From: Bradyrhizobium sp. STM 3809
Lineage (GTDB): Bacteria; Pseudomonadota; Alphaproteobacteria; Rhizobiales; Xanthobacteraceae
Assembly (NCBI RefSeq): GCF_000239795.1
Contig: NZ_CAFJ01000084.1
Location: forward strand, 1 to 36,803
Reading direction: 5' to 3'
Length of the DNA: 36,803 nt
Part shown: positions 1 to 9,689 of the stretch, in pieces
Layout of the letters: the number at the start of each line of letters is the position of its first letter
Numbering within the stretch: position 1 is the first letter of the stretch
Translations under genes and position numbers: made by a program
Notes under the pieces: generated by a model
What the model was told of the DNA's origin: nothing
Seen by the model: only the letters and a program-made list of their open reading frames with translations
Database searches by the model: none

Positions 1-226
1 CGGCTGCGGCGTCCCGGCGCATGCCATGGACGGGGCGCAATGCGATACCGTCAGGATGACATCGGCGCGCAAACCGTGCTATCCAGATGCTGCGATTGCT
101 CGCGAGGCGCTGGCCCCGGACGTCGGGCTCGGCAAAGTGTCGGAGACTGGCGGGAGTACGGCTGAGACTTCCGCCGCGATCCATCTCCGATGAATCGGCT
201 CGATGCCCTCCTGAAGTTCTGCGCCC

Positions 227-2812
227 ATGTTGGACCAAACCACAACGACAGTCGAGGATCGGCGTGGCTCGCGGCGCGGTAGCCTGACCGGCGTCCTGAT
301 CCGCCGCGCGCGGCAGTTCGGGATGGGACGTCGTTGGACGCCGCGGATCATCGTGCTGAGCGGCCTCTTGGTGGCCTTGTTGTGCGACGCCTTCGTCGCC
401 CACATGCTATTCGTCAACTATCGGGAGACGTATCGGACGACCGAGGCCGCCAATGGCGATCTCGCCCGCGCGCTCGAAGAATACATGCTGCGCAACATCC
501 AGGGCGTCGAGGTCCTGCTGAGCACGACGATTGACAGCCTCCAGCGCAATCCCTCGCTGCTCAGCCGCGGAAATCCCGCGCTGATCAGCGAGCTGAAGCA
601 CAGGGTGGCGCCCTATCCCGTCGCCGGCGGCATCGTGGTCCTCGACTCCGAGGGCAACCTGCTGGGCGACAGCGAGGGCAACGGCGGCCCGGGCCGCGAG
701 AACAATTTCGCCGATCGTCCCTATTTCAAGGTCCAGCGCGACGATCCGGAGCACGGCCTCTTCATCGACGTGCCGGCTGCCGCGCGCGTCAACACCGGTC
801 TTTTCATCGCGGTGAGCCGTGCCTTCATGATGCCGGACGGACGCTTTGGCGGCGTCGTCTTCGTTCCGGTCGACTACGAGAATCTCCGGCAGTTCTTCCT
901 GTCGCTCAATGTCGGGCAGCGCGGCACCGTGACGCTGTACCGCGATGACGGCACGATCCTGCTGCGAACGCCCAATGCCGACGCGTTCGCCGGCCGCAAC
1001 ACGCGAAACAATCGCCTGTTCACGCAGTTCCTGCTGCAATCTCCGTACGGAAGCTTCGAAGGCAGCGGCGTCACGGACGGCGTCTCCCGCAGCATCAGCT
1101 ATCGGCGGGTCGCCGGCTTGCCGCTCGTGGTGACCGTGGCGCGCCACCCGGTGGAATATCTGGCGGGATGGAAGAACAACGCGCTGTACTACAGCGCCGT
1201 CGCCGCCGGGCTCAATCTGCTGATCGCCGGCTTCGGCTTCAGCCTGGCACGGCAATGGCAGCTGCGCGCGGCCTCCGAACAGGCCGTGCGCGACAATCTG
1301 GAGCAGTATCAACTGGTGACCGAGAACGTCCCCGCGCTGATCGTCCGGGTCGGCGCCGACGGCCGCATCCGCTTCGCCAACCGTGTCGCCCGCGAATGGT
1401 ATGCCCAGGCGCCGGCCGAGGCCATCCGCAGCCGAAAGGTCGATGATTTCATCGATCCGCTGCGCGCAGACGAGGCGAGGCTGAAGATCGAGAGGGCGCT
1501 GGCCGGGCGCGCCATGCGCGGCGAGGAGAAGGTGACATACCCCGACGGTCGCGAACGCTGGTGCGAGACCATCCGGGTGCCCGATCGTGGCAAGGACGGC
1601 GTGGTGCGCGGCTATGTCGTGCTGTCCGTCGACATCACCGAGCGCAAGCGCATCGAGGATGAGTTGCGCCAGGCGCAGAAGATGGACGCGATCGGCCAGC
1701 TGGCCGGCGGCATTGCGCACGACTCCAACAACATGCTGGCCGCCACGCTCGGCAACCTCGACCTACTGCTCGATACGCTGCCGCCCGAAGCGGACGCCTG
1801 CCGCGGCATGGCCGAGCGCGCGATCGAGGCAGCCGAGCGGGTCGCCGATCTCAACCGCCGCCTGCTCGCCTTCGCGCGCAAGCAGACGCTGCAGCCGCAG
1901 ATCACCGACGTCAATCAGCTGGTCAGCGGCATGACGACGATTCTGCAGCGGACCCTCGGCGAGACCATCGAGATCGAATTGGCGCAGGACCCGGCCTTGT
2001 GGCACTGCCTGATTGATCCCACGCAATTGCAGAACGCGCTGCTCAACCTCGCCCTCAACGCCCGCGATGCGATGCCCGGCGGCGGCCGGCTGACGGTCAC
2101 GACCGCGAATGCGGTGCTCGATCAGCCGCTCGACGACGGCGACGAGCGCATCGACTCCGGCGACTACGTGACGATTGCGGTCTCGGACATGGGAGCCGGC
2201 ATGTCGCCCGACATCGTGCGCCGCGCCTTCGAGCCGTTCTTCACCACCAAGGAGTTCGGCAAGGGCAGCGGGCTTGGGCTCAGCATGGTCTACGGCTTTG
2301 CTAGGCAGTCCGGCGGCACGGTGGTGATCTCGAGCCGGGTGGGCGAGGGCACTCGCGTGACGCTGTATCTGCCGAGCGCAGGGCCGGCGGTGATCGAGCG
2401 GCCGAATGCCGGAGCATCGCGCCTGTCGCGCCCCGAGACCGGCGAACGGATTCTCGTCGTGGAGGACAACGTGCTGGTGGGGGCCATGGCCTCCACCATG
2501 CTGTCCGCGATGGGATATGATCCCGTCGTGGTGATCAACGCGGCGCTCGCGATCGCCGAGCTGGAGCGGCGCGGGCCAATCTCGCTGCTGCTGACGGATA
2601 TCGTCCTGCCTGGTGACATGACAGGAATCGATCTCGCGCGCCTCGTCCGCCGCCGGTGGCCCAGTCTCCCCATTCTCTTCATGTCAGGCTTCGCCGATCC
2701 CTCGCTGGTGCCCGAGGACTTCCGCGACACGACCAGGCTTCTCGCCAAGCCGTTTCGCCTCGGCCAGTTGTCCGACGCGATCCTGTTCGCGCTGGGATCG
2801 ATGAAGAGCTGA
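227..2812 (+). CDS. Membrane hybrid sensor histidine kinase (sensor-PAS-HisKA-HATPase-REC)
   Basis: An 861-residue hybrid kinase. A membrane segment at about residues 40-60 and a second at about 320-340 flank a periplasmic region of about 260 residues that looks like a double-Cache (PDC) sensor, with 'FADRPYFKV' and '[10 protein letters not shown]'. A PAS domain (about 360-475) ends in '[12 protein letters not shown]'. The H box is '[15 protein letters not shown]' with phosphoacceptor His498. The N box is '[10 protein letters not shown]' (about 607-616), and 'DMGAGMS' and '[10 protein letters not shown]' are the ATP-binding boxes. A CheY-like receiver (about 740-861) carries Asp791 in '[10 protein letters not shown]'. 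There is no DNA-binding output domain and no partner regulator nearby. The start at 227 lacks a clear ribosome-binding site; Met33 at 323 is possible. The ligand is unknown. It lies 212 bp ahead of a transporter operon, so it may sense the transported compound (inference). Confidence 0.93.
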   Translation: MLDQTTTTVEDRRGSRRGSLTGVLIRRARQFGMGRRWTPRIIVLSGLLVALLCDAFVAHMLFVNYRETYRTTEAANGDLARALEEYMLRNIQGVEVLLSTTIDSLQRNPSLLSRGNPALISELKHRVAPYPVAGGIVVLDSEGNLLGDSEGNGGPGRENNFADRPYFKVQRDDPEHGLFIDVPAAARVNTGLFIAVSRAFMMPDGRFGGVVFVPVDYENLRQFFLSLNVGQRGTVTLYRDDGTILLRTPNADAFAGRNTRNNRLFTQFLLQSPYGSFEGSGVTDGVSRSISYRRVAGLPLVVTVARHPVEYLAGWKNNALYYSAVAAGLNLLIAGFGFSLARQWQLRAASEQAVRDNLEQYQLVTENVPALIVRVGADGRIRFANRVAREWYAQAPAEAIRSRKVDDFIDPLRADEARLKIERALAGRAMRGEEKVTYPDGRERWCETIRVPDRGKDGVVRGYVVLSVDITERKRIEDELRQAQKMDAIGQLAGGIAHDSNNMLAATLGNLDLLLDTLPPEADACRGMAERAIEAAERVADLNRRLLAFARKQTLQPQITDVNQLVSGMTTILQRTLGETIEIELAQDPALWHCLIDPTQLQNALLNLALNARDAMPGGGRLTVTTANAVLDQPLDDGDERIDSGDYVTIAVSDMGAGMSPDIVRRAFEPFFTTKEFGKGSGLGLSMVYGFARQSGGTVVISSRVGEGTRVTLYLPSAGPAVIERPNAGASRLSRPETGERILVVEDNVLVGAMASTMLSAMGYDPVVVINAALAIAELERRGPISLLLTDIVLPGDMTGIDLARLVRRRWPSLPILFMSGFADPSLVPEDFRDTTRLLAKPFRLGQLSDAILFALGSMKS

Positions 2813-3024
2813 CAACCGCCGGCCGACCGGCCGTGAGTGCGACTCTCGTGGTCGCATGCCTTCCATCTCGCGGGATTGGCCTTTGTCGCGGCGCGAAAAA
2901 AGCCAGGCGCGCCGCAACTCGCGCTTGACGACGTCGCATGGTCCGGGTGTGTTGAGACTATTCGACGCGTGAAGGGCGTCCCGCTCACAAGGGAACGCGG
3001 CGTCTCGGGAGGAAAAGGTAGGCC

Positions 3025-3774
3025 ATGGCTCTCCGCGCGAGAGATGTGTCCATTCGGTTCGGCGGCGTCCTGGCCGTCGACAACATGTCGCTCGATGTCG
3101 AGCCGCATGAGATCGTCGGATTGATCGGCCCGAACGGCGCCGGCAAGACCACCTTCATCAACTGCCTGTCCGGCGCCTACGTGCCGCAAAGCGGCAAGGC
3201 GACCTGGAAGGAGGCCGACCTGCTCGGCCGCCAGCCCCATGAGCTGATCCGCCGCGGCGTGGTGCGAACGTTTCAGAACGTCGCCTCGCTGCACGACCTG
3301 ACGGTGCTCGACGTCGTCAAGCTCGGTCAGGCGGTACGGCACGGCAATCCGATGCGGCAGCTCCGCGACATGCTCCGCAGCGAGCGTGCGCGCGATGCCG
3401 AACTGATCCGCACCATCCTGCAGCCGCTGCGGCTCGCCGAGGTCGCGCATCAGCCGATCCAGAGCCTGTCCTACGGCATGCGCAAGGCCGTCGATCTCGC
3501 CCGCGCGCTCGCCGCGCAGCCGCAGATCCTGCTGCTCGACGAGCCGGTCGCGGGGCTCACGGCCCAGGAAGGCGCGATGATGTCGCGCGTCATCCGCGAC
3601 GTCCGCGACCGCGTCGGCTGTGCGGTGGTAATGGTCGAGCACAAGATGGACGTCGTCAATGCGACCTGCGACCGCATCGTCGTGATGGCCTCCGGCGCCC
3701 GGATCTTCGAGGGCTCGGCCGCGCAGGTGCAGTCCGATCCCTCCGTCCGCCGCGTATATCTCGGAGAGCCGTGA
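3025..3774 (+). CDS. Branched-chain amino acid-type ABC transporter ATPase (LivG-like)
   Basis: A 249-residue cytoplasmic ATPase of the LivG/BraF family. Walker A is 'GLIGPNGAGKTTF' (about 33-45), the signature is 'LSYGMRKAVDLARAL' and Walker B is 'ILLLDEPVAGL'. It ends with the usual 'VYLGEP'. It powers uptake together with the LivF-like ATPase at 6893. Its stop overlaps the start of the first permease by 4 bp, so the two are translationally coupled. The family moves hydrophobic amino acids but also amides, urea and aromatic acids. The substrate here cannot be read from the ATPase. Confidence 0.95.
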   Translation: MALRARDVSIRFGGVLAVDNMSLDVEPHEIVGLIGPNGAGKTTFINCLSGAYVPQSGKATWKEADLLGRQPHELIRRGVVRTFQNVASLHDLTVLDVVKLGQAVRHGNPMRQLRDMLRSERARDAELIRTILQPLRLAEVAHQPIQSLSYGMRKAVDLARALAAQPQILLLDEPVAGLTAQEGAMMSRVIRDVRDRVGCAVVMVEHKMDVVNATCDRIVVMASGARIFEGSAAQVQSDPSVRRVYLGEP

Positions 3775-4694
3775 TGCTGATGTTCACCCTGCAGCTCCTG
3801 GTCGCCGGGATCGCCACCGGCAGCGTCTATGCCCTGATCGCGCTCGGCATCGTGCTGATCTACAAATGCTCGGGCGTCGTGAATTTCGCGCAAGGCGCCT
3901 TCGTGATGCTCGGCGCCTACCTGACCTATGGCCTGGTCAAGCTCGGGCTGCCGGCTTACGTCGCGCTGCTCGGCGCCATGATCCTGATGGCGGGCTGCGG
4001 GATGGCCTCCGAGCGGCTGGTGCTGCGGCCGATGATGAAGGCGCCGCTGGTCGCGGTCATGACGGTGACGCTCGGCATGCTGATCCTCATGAAGGCGGTG
4101 TGCCTGGCGATCTGGGGGCCCGACCAACTGGCGTTCCCGCGTCTGTTCCCGGATGGGGCCGTCGATGTCTTCGGCATCTTCGTCACCTACAATTATCTCG
4201 CGGCGTTCGTGCTCTCGATCTGCCTCAGCGTCGGCTTCCTCGCTTTCTACCAGCTGACCCCGATCGGCCTGATGCAGCGCTGCACCGCGGACAATCCGCG
4301 CGCGGCACTGGCGATCGGCATCCACACCAGCAACCAGATCTCGCTGGCCTGGTCGATGTCGGCCGCGCTGGCCGGCATCGGCGGCGCGCTGCTGGCCTCG
4401 CTCAATGGGCTGTCGCTCGGGCTGGCCGACATTGGCCTCGTCGCCTTTCCGGTGATCGTGCTCGGCGGCCTCACCAGCCTGACCGGCGCGCTGGTCGCCG
4501 GCCTGCTGCTCGGCGTGCTCCAGGCGCTGACAGATGGTCTGCTGACGCCGGTCGCCGAGCAGTTCCTGCGCACCTACACCTCGATCTACTCGGCTGGCGC
4601 GCTGCAGCAGGTCGTGCCTTATGCGTTGCTGGTCGTGGTGCTGCTGGTCCGGCCCGAAGGCATCTTCGGCCAGCGCGGCACGGAGAGGCTCTGA
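3771..4694 (+). CDS. Branched-chain amino acid-type ABC permease (LivH-like)
   Basis: A 307-residue inner-membrane permease of the LivH family. It is strongly hydrophobic, with about eight predicted helices. The typical LivH opening 'GIATGSVYALIALGIVLIYK' is followed by 'VNFAQGAFVMLGAYLTY'. The conserved late motif 'PVIVLGGLTSLTGALVAGLL' is the permease loop that contacts the ATPases. The length is normal for the family. It overlaps the upstream ATPase by 4 bp, and the second permease starts one base after its stop. It pairs with that permease as a heterodimeric channel. Confidence 0.95.
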   Translation: MMLMFTLQLLVAGIATGSVYALIALGIVLIYKCSGVVNFAQGAFVMLGAYLTYGLVKLGLPAYVALLGAMILMAGCGMASERLVLRPMMKAPLVAVMTVTLGMLILMKAVCLAIWGPDQLAFPRLFPDGAVDVFGIFVTYNYLAAFVLSICLSVGFLAFYQLTPIGLMQRCTADNPRAALAIGIHTSNQISLAWSMSAALAGIGGALLASLNGLSLGLADIGLVAFPVIVLGGLTSLTGALVAGLLLGVLQALTDGLLTPVAEQFLRTYTSIYSAGALQQVVPYALLVVVLLVRPEGIFGQRGTERL

Positions 4695-4695
4695 C

Positions 4696-5721
4696 ATGTC
4701 GCGTCCGGTTCTCGCCGCCGTCCTCCTGTCCGTGCTGGCCGTCATCGGCACCCTGCTGCTCGGCAGGTTCGGCGCCTACATGATGCACGCGGTCGCGATC
4801 GCCGCGATCGGCGCGCTGTCGCTCAACCTGCTGACCGGCTTCTGCGGCCAGATCAATTTCGCCCAGGCCGGCCTGCTCGGCGTCGGCGCGTATGCGGCGG
4901 GGCTGGCCGGCAATGCCGGCTGGGATTTGCTGGCGCTTCCGGTCGCGGGCCTCGCCGCGGTGGCCACCGCGGTGCTGATCGGATTGCCGGCGCTGCGGCT
5001 GCGCGGTCTCTACTTCGCGATTGCCACGCTCGCCGCACAGTTCATCCTCGAATATCTGTTCAAGTTCGCCGAGCCGATCACGCATGGCGTGTCGGGTCTC
5101 CTGATCAAGCCGATGACCGTGTTCGGCCGGCCGATCCAGGCCGACCAGGGGTATGCGATCGTGGCGATCACGCTGCTCCTCGCGACCTTCCTGGTGATGC
5201 ACTGGCTGCGCCGTACCGATCTCGGCCGCTCCTTCCTGGTCGTGCGCGAGAACGAGGTCGTTGCCAAGGGCATGGGCATCAACGTGGCCCGCACCAAGAT
5301 GCTCGCCTTCATGATCAGCGGCTTCTTTGCCGGCATCGCCGGCGGCCTGATCGGGTTCACGGCACGGCTCGCGCATCCCGAATCCTTCGGCATGAGCCTG
5401 TCGGTCGACTATGTCGCGATGATCATCGTCGGCGGCCTCGGGTCGATGCCCGGTGCGGTGCTCGGCGCCGGCTTCATCACCTTGCTGCCGGAGGCGATCC
5501 AGCGGCTCGGCGAGATCTTCCACATCTCCGACCAGCTGTCCGCACTGCGCGAAATGACATTCGGCCTGCTGATCATTCTCTTCCTCATCTTCGAGGGACG
5601 TGGATTGTCGGCGATCGGTTCGCGGCTCGTCTCCGCGCGCGGGTGGCGCACCCGGCAAGGCGGCCGCGCCGAGCCGCTCGAACTGCAAAAAATCAAATCA
5701 TCACAGGGAGGACTGGAATGA
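4696..5721 (+). CDS. Branched-chain amino acid-type ABC permease (LivM-like)
   Basis: A 341-residue inner-membrane permease of the LivM family. The ATG at 4696 is chosen because it follows the LivH-like stop directly; an in-frame ATG at 4621 would run back through the end of the previous gene. Family motifs are 'LSLNLLTGFCGQINFAQAG' near residue 36, 'GLPALRLRGLYFAIATLA', and the EAA-like 'MIIVGGLGSMPGAVLGAGF' near residue 240. The C-terminal tail is charged and cytoplasmic. Its TGA overlaps the ATG of the binding protein (ATGA, 5718-5721). Confidence 0.94.
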   Translation: MSRPVLAAVLLSVLAVIGTLLLGRFGAYMMHAVAIAAIGALSLNLLTGFCGQINFAQAGLLGVGAYAAGLAGNAGWDLLALPVAGLAAVATAVLIGLPALRLRGLYFAIATLAAQFILEYLFKFAEPITHGVSGLLIKPMTVFGRPIQADQGYAIVAITLLLATFLVMHWLRRTDLGRSFLVVRENEVVAKGMGINVARTKMLAFMISGFFAGIAGGLIGFTARLAHPESFGMSLSVDYVAMIIVGGLGSMPGAVLGAGFITLLPEAIQRLGEIFHISDQLSALREMTFGLLIILFLIFEGRGLSAIGSRLVSARGWRTRQGGRAEPLELQKIKSSQGGLE

Positions 5722-6881
5722 AGAAGCTCATCGCGGCCGCGCTCGCGGCCGGCCTGCTCGGTTCGGCCCGCGCGGCCGACATCACCGTCTGCATCTGGGG
5801 CACGATCACCGGCCCCGACGCGCTGGTCAACGGCATGAGCTATGGCCCGCGCGACTATTTCGAGTTTCTCAACCAGACCAAGGGCGGGATCGCCGGCAAC
5901 AAGGTCAAGCTGCTGCTGCTCGACGGCCGCTACAAGCTGGACGAGGAGCTGAAGATCTATCGCCGCTGCGTCGACCAGGAGCAGGCGGTGTACGTCAACG
6001 GCTGGTCGACCGGATCGGTCAAGGCGCTGCGCGACCAGATCACGCAGGACAAGGTGCCGTTCATGACCCAGAGCTATGCGAGCGAGGTGCTCGACCCGCA
6101 GAAGTTGCCCTACATCTTCATGGCCGGACCGACCTACGAGCAGCAGATGATCATCGCGCTGCGCGACCTCGCCAAGAGCGGCGGCAAGAACCTCGTCATC
6201 ATGCACCCCGACAACGAGTATGGCCGCGGGCCGGTCAACGTCGTGCGCCAGTCGAAGGTCATCGAGGGCAACGGCCTGACGCTGCAGGACACGATCGAGT
6301 TCCCCTATGACGCCCAGGACCTGACTGCGCAGATGCTGCGCGTCAAGGCCAAGAACCCGGACATGGTCTACGTCCAGGCCTCGACGCCGCAACTGCTCGT
6401 CATCCTGCGCGACGCCGCCAAGGTGGGACTGTCGGCCAAGAAGTTCGTCGGCAACATCTACAATATCTCGCCGGCGATCCCCGAGCAGCTCGGCGCCAAC
6501 GCCGAGGGCTTCCGCGCCATTCAGGTCTATTCGGATTTCGGCAGCGACATTCCGGCGATGGCCGACATCAAGGCGTTCGAGGCCAAGGGCAACGAGATCC
6601 AGAAGCGCGACGTCTACTACATGAAGGGCTGGTTCGAGGGGCAGGTGATGGCCAAGGCGATCGAGGCCGCGATCGCCAAGAACGGCGGCAAGGTGCCGGA
6701 CGACATCGCCGCGTTCCGTCAGAGCGTGCGCAACGAGATGGAGGGCCTCAAGGACGTCGACACTGGCGGCATCGTGCCGCCCGCGAGCTACGCCAACCAT
6801 CAGGGCTCGACCCAGGCGCGCATGGCCGAGATCAAGGGCGGCAAATACGTGCCGGTCGGCGACTGGATCGACGCGCGCTGA
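5718..6881 (+). CDS. Periplasmic substrate-binding protein of the LivK/BraC type
   Basis: A 387-residue periplasmic binding protein, type I fold (Peripla_BP_6). It has a clear Sec signal 'MKKLIAAALAAGLLGSARA' with cleavage before 'ADITV'. The ATG at 5718 sits behind a strong 'GGGAGG' ribosome-binding site and overlaps the permease stop. The mature start 'CIWGTITGPDALVNG' matches the usual 'GPLTGPxA' ligand-loop region, and 'MHPDNEYGRGP' matches the family's 'DxxYGxG' motif. It is cotranscribed with its own permeases and ATPases and so should set the substrate of this importer. That substrate is not identifiable by eye. Confidence 0.94.
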   Translation: MKKLIAAALAAGLLGSARAADITVCIWGTITGPDALVNGMSYGPRDYFEFLNQTKGGIAGNKVKLLLLDGRYKLDEELKIYRRCVDQEQAVYVNGWSTGSVKALRDQITQDKVPFMTQSYASEVLDPQKLPYIFMAGPTYEQQMIIALRDLAKSGGKNLVIMHPDNEYGRGPVNVVRQSKVIEGNGLTLQDTIEFPYDAQDLTAQMLRVKAKNPDMVYVQASTPQLLVILRDAAKVGLSAKKFVGNIYNISPAIPEQLGANAEGFRAIQVYSDFGSDIPAMADIKAFEAKGNEIQKRDVYYMKGWFEGQVMAKAIEAAIAKNGGKVPDDIAAFRQSVRNEMEGLKDVDTGGIVPPASYANHQGSTQARMAEIKGGKYVPVGDWIDAR

Positions 6882-6892
6882 GGGGAGGAACG

Positions 6893-7606
6893 ATGCTCGC
6901 ATTGCGACAGGTCTCCGCCCATTACGACGGCGCGATCGTGGCGCTCGACCATGTCGACGCCAGTGTCGGTGCGGGCCAGATCGTGGCGCTTCTCGGCGCC
7001 AATGGCGCCGGGAAGACCACGCTGTTGAAGGCGATCGCCGGGATGCTGCCGTTCGACCGCGGCGACATCGTCGGCGGCGACATCCTGTTCGAGGACGCCT
7101 CGCTGCTCGGCCGGCATCCGGCCGAGATCTCGCGCCGCGGCATCGCGCTGGTGCAGGATGGAAGGCAGTGCTTCCGGCAGCTGACGGTGGCCGAGAACCT
7201 GCAGGCGGCCTCCTTTGCGCATCCCAAGGGTGCCGCGGAGCGGCTCGAGCTGGTGCAGGGATATTTTCCGTTCCTGTGCGAGATGATGGACCGGAAAGCG
7301 GGACTGCTGTCCGGCGGGCAGCTGCAAATGCTGGTGATCGGCATGGCGATCATGTGCAATCCCCGGCTTCTGATGCTAGACGAGCCCAGCCTCGGCCTTT
7401 CTCCGGTCATGGTGCAGAGCGTGTTCGACGCGATCGAGCGCATGCATCGCGAGCTCAAGATGACGATCGTGGTCGCGGAACAGACCGTGCCGCGGCTGCT
7501 CAAGATCGCCTCCGACGCTTACGTGCTGTCGCGCGGCCGCATCGTGATGCATGCGCCGCCGTCTGCCATGACCGAGGAAGAGCTGCAGAAGGTGTATTTG
7601 AACTGA
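6893..7606 (+). CDS. Branched-chain amino acid-type ABC transporter ATPase (LivF-like)
   Basis: A 237-residue cytoplasmic ATPase of the LivF/BraG family. Walker A is '[16 protein letters not shown]', the signature is 'LSGGQLQMLVIGMAI' (a slight variant of LSGGxQQ), and Walker B is 'LLMLDEPSLGLSPVM' with the LivF-typical continuation. It has the typical ending 'LQKVYLN'. A 'GAGGGGAGGAACG' ribosome-binding site lies in the 11-bp gap after the binding-protein gene. It completes a five-gene importer whose order (G-H-M-K-F) places the binding protein before the second ATPase. Confidence 0.95.
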   Translation: MLALRQVSAHYDGAIVALDHVDASVGAGQIVALLGANGAGKTTLLKAIAGMLPFDRGDIVGGDILFEDASLLGRHPAEISRRGIALVQDGRQCFRQLTVAENLQAASFAHPKGAAERLELVQGYFPFLCEMMDRKAGLLSGGQLQMLVIGMAIMCNPRLLMLDEPSLGLSPVMVQSVFDAIERMHRELKMTIVVAEQTVPRLLKIASDAYVLSRGRIVMHAPPSAMTEEELQKVYLN

Positions 7607-7622
7607 CCGAACGCCCCGGTCG

Positions 7623-7667
7623 CCGCCTTGCAAAGTCGGACGAGGCCGTGATGGCCTCGCAAGGCGG
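7623..7667 (+). other. Nested stem-loop between the transporter and the aldehyde dehydrogenase
   Basis: An outer 9-bp perfect stem joins CCGCCTTGC (7623-7631) to GCAAGGCGG (7659-7667). Inside it is a second 6-bp stem, GAGGCC (7642-7647) with GGCCTC (7653-7658), and a 5-base loop. About ten bases on the left side stay unpaired. No run of T follows, so it is not a classical intrinsic terminator. It may slow RNA decay or partly uncouple the transporter genes from the downstream enzyme genes. That role is inferred. Confidence 0.5.
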
Positions 7668-7703
7668 GACTGTCGAGGATCGAGAGAGACCAGGAGAGCC
7701 GTC

Positions 7704-9164
7704 ATGAACGCCAATGTCAAACTGCCCGCCGCAAAGGGTGTCTTCATCGACAACACGTGGCAGCCGGCGCAATCGGGCCGCACCATTGCGATGCTGGCGC
7801 CGGCCACCGGGCAGGTGATCGCCTCGATCGCCGCTGGCGACAAGGCCGACATCGATCTCGCCGTCGCCGCGGCGCGCCGCGCGCTCGAAGGCCCGTGGGG
7901 CCGGCTCACGGCGGTGGAGCGCGGGCGCCTGTTGTCGAAGCTCGGCCGCCTGGTCGAGGACAATGCCGAGGAGCTGGCCAAGCTCGAAGCCGCCGACACC
8001 GGCAAGCCGATGAAGCAGGCCAAGGCCGATGTCGTCGCCGTGGCGCGCTACTTCGAATATTACGGCGGCGCCGCCGACAAGGTGCACGGCGACACCATCC
8101 CGTTCCTCGACGGCTTCTTCGTCACCACGGTCTACGAGCCGCTCGGCGTCACCGGACATATCATTCCCTGGAACTATCCGGGCCAGATGTTCGGCCGCAC
8201 CGTCGCGCCGGCGCTCGCGATGGGCAATGCGACCGTGATCAAGCCGGCCGAGGAGGCCTGCCTCGTGCCGCTGCGGCTCGCCGAGCTCGCGGCGGAGGCC
8301 GGCTTTCCGGCTGGCGCCATCAACGTCGTGCCCGGCCTTGGCGAGGAGGCGGGTGCGGCACTGTCGGCGCATGACGGCATCGACTTCATCTCCTTCACCG
8401 GCAGTCCCGAGGTCGGCACCTTGGTGCAGACCGCGGCGGCGAGGAACCACATCGGCTGCACGCTCGAGCTCGGCGGCAAGTCGCCGCAGATTGTGTTCGC
8501 CGACGCCGACCTCGACGCGGCGCTGACCTCGGTGGCGGCGGCGATCGTGCAGAATGCCGGCCAGACCTGCTCGGCCGGTTCGCGCGTGCTGGTCGAACGT
8601 TCGATGTGGGATCGCTTCCTGGCCGAGCTGAAGCTGCGCTTCGAGAAGATCACCGCCGGCACTCCGGAGATGGATCTCGACCTCGGCCCGGTCATCAGCG
8701 CCGTGCAGAAGAAGCGCATCGAGGGCATGCTGGCGCGCGCCGAGAGCGGCGGCGCCGTGCGCGTCGCCTCGGGCAGGATCGCCGAGGGCGTGCCGAGCGA
8801 GGGCTTCTACGTCGCGCCGGCGCTCTACCAGCACGTCGACCGCAATTCCGAGCTGGCGCGCGAGGAGGTGTTCGGGCCGGTGCTGGCGGCGATGCCGTTC
8901 GACGACGAGGCCGATGCGATCCGGCTCGCCAACGGCACGGATTTCGGCCTGGTCGCCGGCGTGTGGTCGGGCGACGGCTCGCGCGCGATGCGCGTCGCGC
9001 GCAAGGTCAAGGTCGGCCAGATGTTCGTCAACGGCTACGGCGCCGGCGGCGGCATCGAGCTGCCGTTCGGCGGCATGAAGAAGTCGGGCCACGGCCGCGA
9101 GAAGGGGTTCGAGGCGCTCTATGAGTTCGGCGCGATGAAGACCCTGATCGTCAAGCATGGCTAG
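7704..9164 (+). CDS. NAD(P)+-dependent aldehyde dehydrogenase
   Basis: A 486-residue soluble aldehyde dehydrogenase, a normal family length. The active-site Cys289 lies in 'NAGQTCSAGSR' and the general-base Glu255 in 'LELGGKSP'. The oxyanion Asn157 lies in 'PWNYPG', and the cofactor lysine is Lys180 in 'VIKPAEE'. 'FTGSPEVG' is the Rossmann glycine motif and 'PFGGMKKSGHGREKG' the oligomer tail. It turns an aldehyde into the acid. The sequence resembles betaine- or gamma-aminobutyraldehyde-type enzymes, but substrate cannot be fixed from this. The ATG at 7704 follows an 'AGGAG' site. It stands 97 bp behind the importer, with a stem-loop between. Confidence 0.95.
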   Translation: MNANVKLPAAKGVFIDNTWQPAQSGRTIAMLAPATGQVIASIAAGDKADIDLAVAAARRALEGPWGRLTAVERGRLLSKLGRLVEDNAEELAKLEAADTGKPMKQAKADVVAVARYFEYYGGAADKVHGDTIPFLDGFFVTTVYEPLGVTGHIIPWNYPGQMFGRTVAPALAMGNATVIKPAEEACLVPLRLAELAAEAGFPAGAINVVPGLGEEAGAALSAHDGIDFISFTGSPEVGTLVQTAAARNHIGCTLELGGKSPQIVFADADLDAALTSVAAAIVQNAGQTCSAGSRVLVERSMWDRFLAELKLRFEKITAGTPEMDLDLGPVISAVQKKRIEGMLARAESGGAVRVASGRIAEGVPSEGFYVAPALYQHVDRNSELAREEVFGPVLAAMPFDDEADAIRLANGTDFGLVAGVWSGDGSRAMRVARKVKVGQMFVNGYGAGGGIELPFGGMKKSGHGREKGFEALYEFGAMKTLIVKHG

Positions 9165-9227
9165 CGCCGCGGCTCCGCACCATTCCGCCGCGCGGACGCG
9201 ACCGACGGCGCCCCGCGGCGGTGTTGT

Positions 9228-9243
9228 CTCGCCGCGCGGCGAG
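9228..9243. repeat. 16-bp perfect palindrome upstream of the decarboxylase-family gene
   Basis: CTCGCCGCGCGGCGAG reads the same on both strands. It lies in the 120-bp gap between the aldehyde dehydrogenase and the next gene. It could be a short hairpin or an operator, but such palindromes also arise by chance in very GC-rich DNA. No T run follows. Confidence 0.3.
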
Positions 9244-9284
9244 GCGTTAAAGACGTCAAGCTTAGCAGTGAAGGAGACGAGCCG

Positions 9285-9689
9285 ATGAGCGACGAGAACG
9301 AGCTGTTCGAGAAGGGCCTGAAGGTGCGCCGCGAGGTGCTCGGGGCGGGCTATGTCGATGGCAGCCTGGCCAAGGCCGACGACTTCATGATGGCGTTTCA
9401 GCACATCACCACGGAGATGTGCTGGGGCTATGCCTGGACGCGGCCGGGGCTCGACCGCCGCACGCGCAGCATCGTCAATCTCGCGATGCTGACGGCGTTG
9501 AGCAAGCCGAGCGAGCTGAAGCTGCACGTCAAGGGCGCGCTGACCAACGGCGTCACGGTCGACGAGATCAAGGAGATCCTGCTGCACGCGACTGTCTATT
9601 GCGGCATTCCGGCGGGGCTTGAGGCGTTCAAGGCTGCGCACGAGGTGCTGCTCGCAGAGGGCGCCATTGCCAAGAAGGACGGCGCATGA
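9285..9689 (+). CDS. Carboxymuconolactone decarboxylase (PcaC/AhpD) family protein
   Basis: A 134-residue protein of the CMD family. 'EMCWGYAWTRPGLDRRTRSI' (about 44-63) and 'LKLHVKGALTNGVTVDEIKE' match PcaC-type 4-carboxymuconolactone decarboxylase. 'ILLHATVYCGIPAGLEAFK' is the second helical block. It lacks the CxxC of AhpD peroxidase-type members. True PcaC makes 3-oxoadipate enol-lactone in protocatechuate breakdown, but no other pca gene is nearby, so a related ring- or lactone-processing role is as likely. A 'GAAGGAGACGAGCCG' site precedes the ATG. Its stop overlaps the next start by 4 bp, showing coupling to the reductase. Confidence 0.88.
   Translation: MSDENELFEKGLKVRREVLGAGYVDGSLAKADDFMMAFQHITTEMCWGYAWTRPGLDRRTRSIVNLAMLTALSKPSELKLHVKGALTNGVTVDEIKEILLHATVYCGIPAGLEAFKAAHEVLLAEGAIAKKDGA

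Noticed and set aside
1..226. Possible end of an upstream gene at the window start.
   Set aside because: The frames here are short, lack family motifs and disagree in strand. Nothing could be supported.
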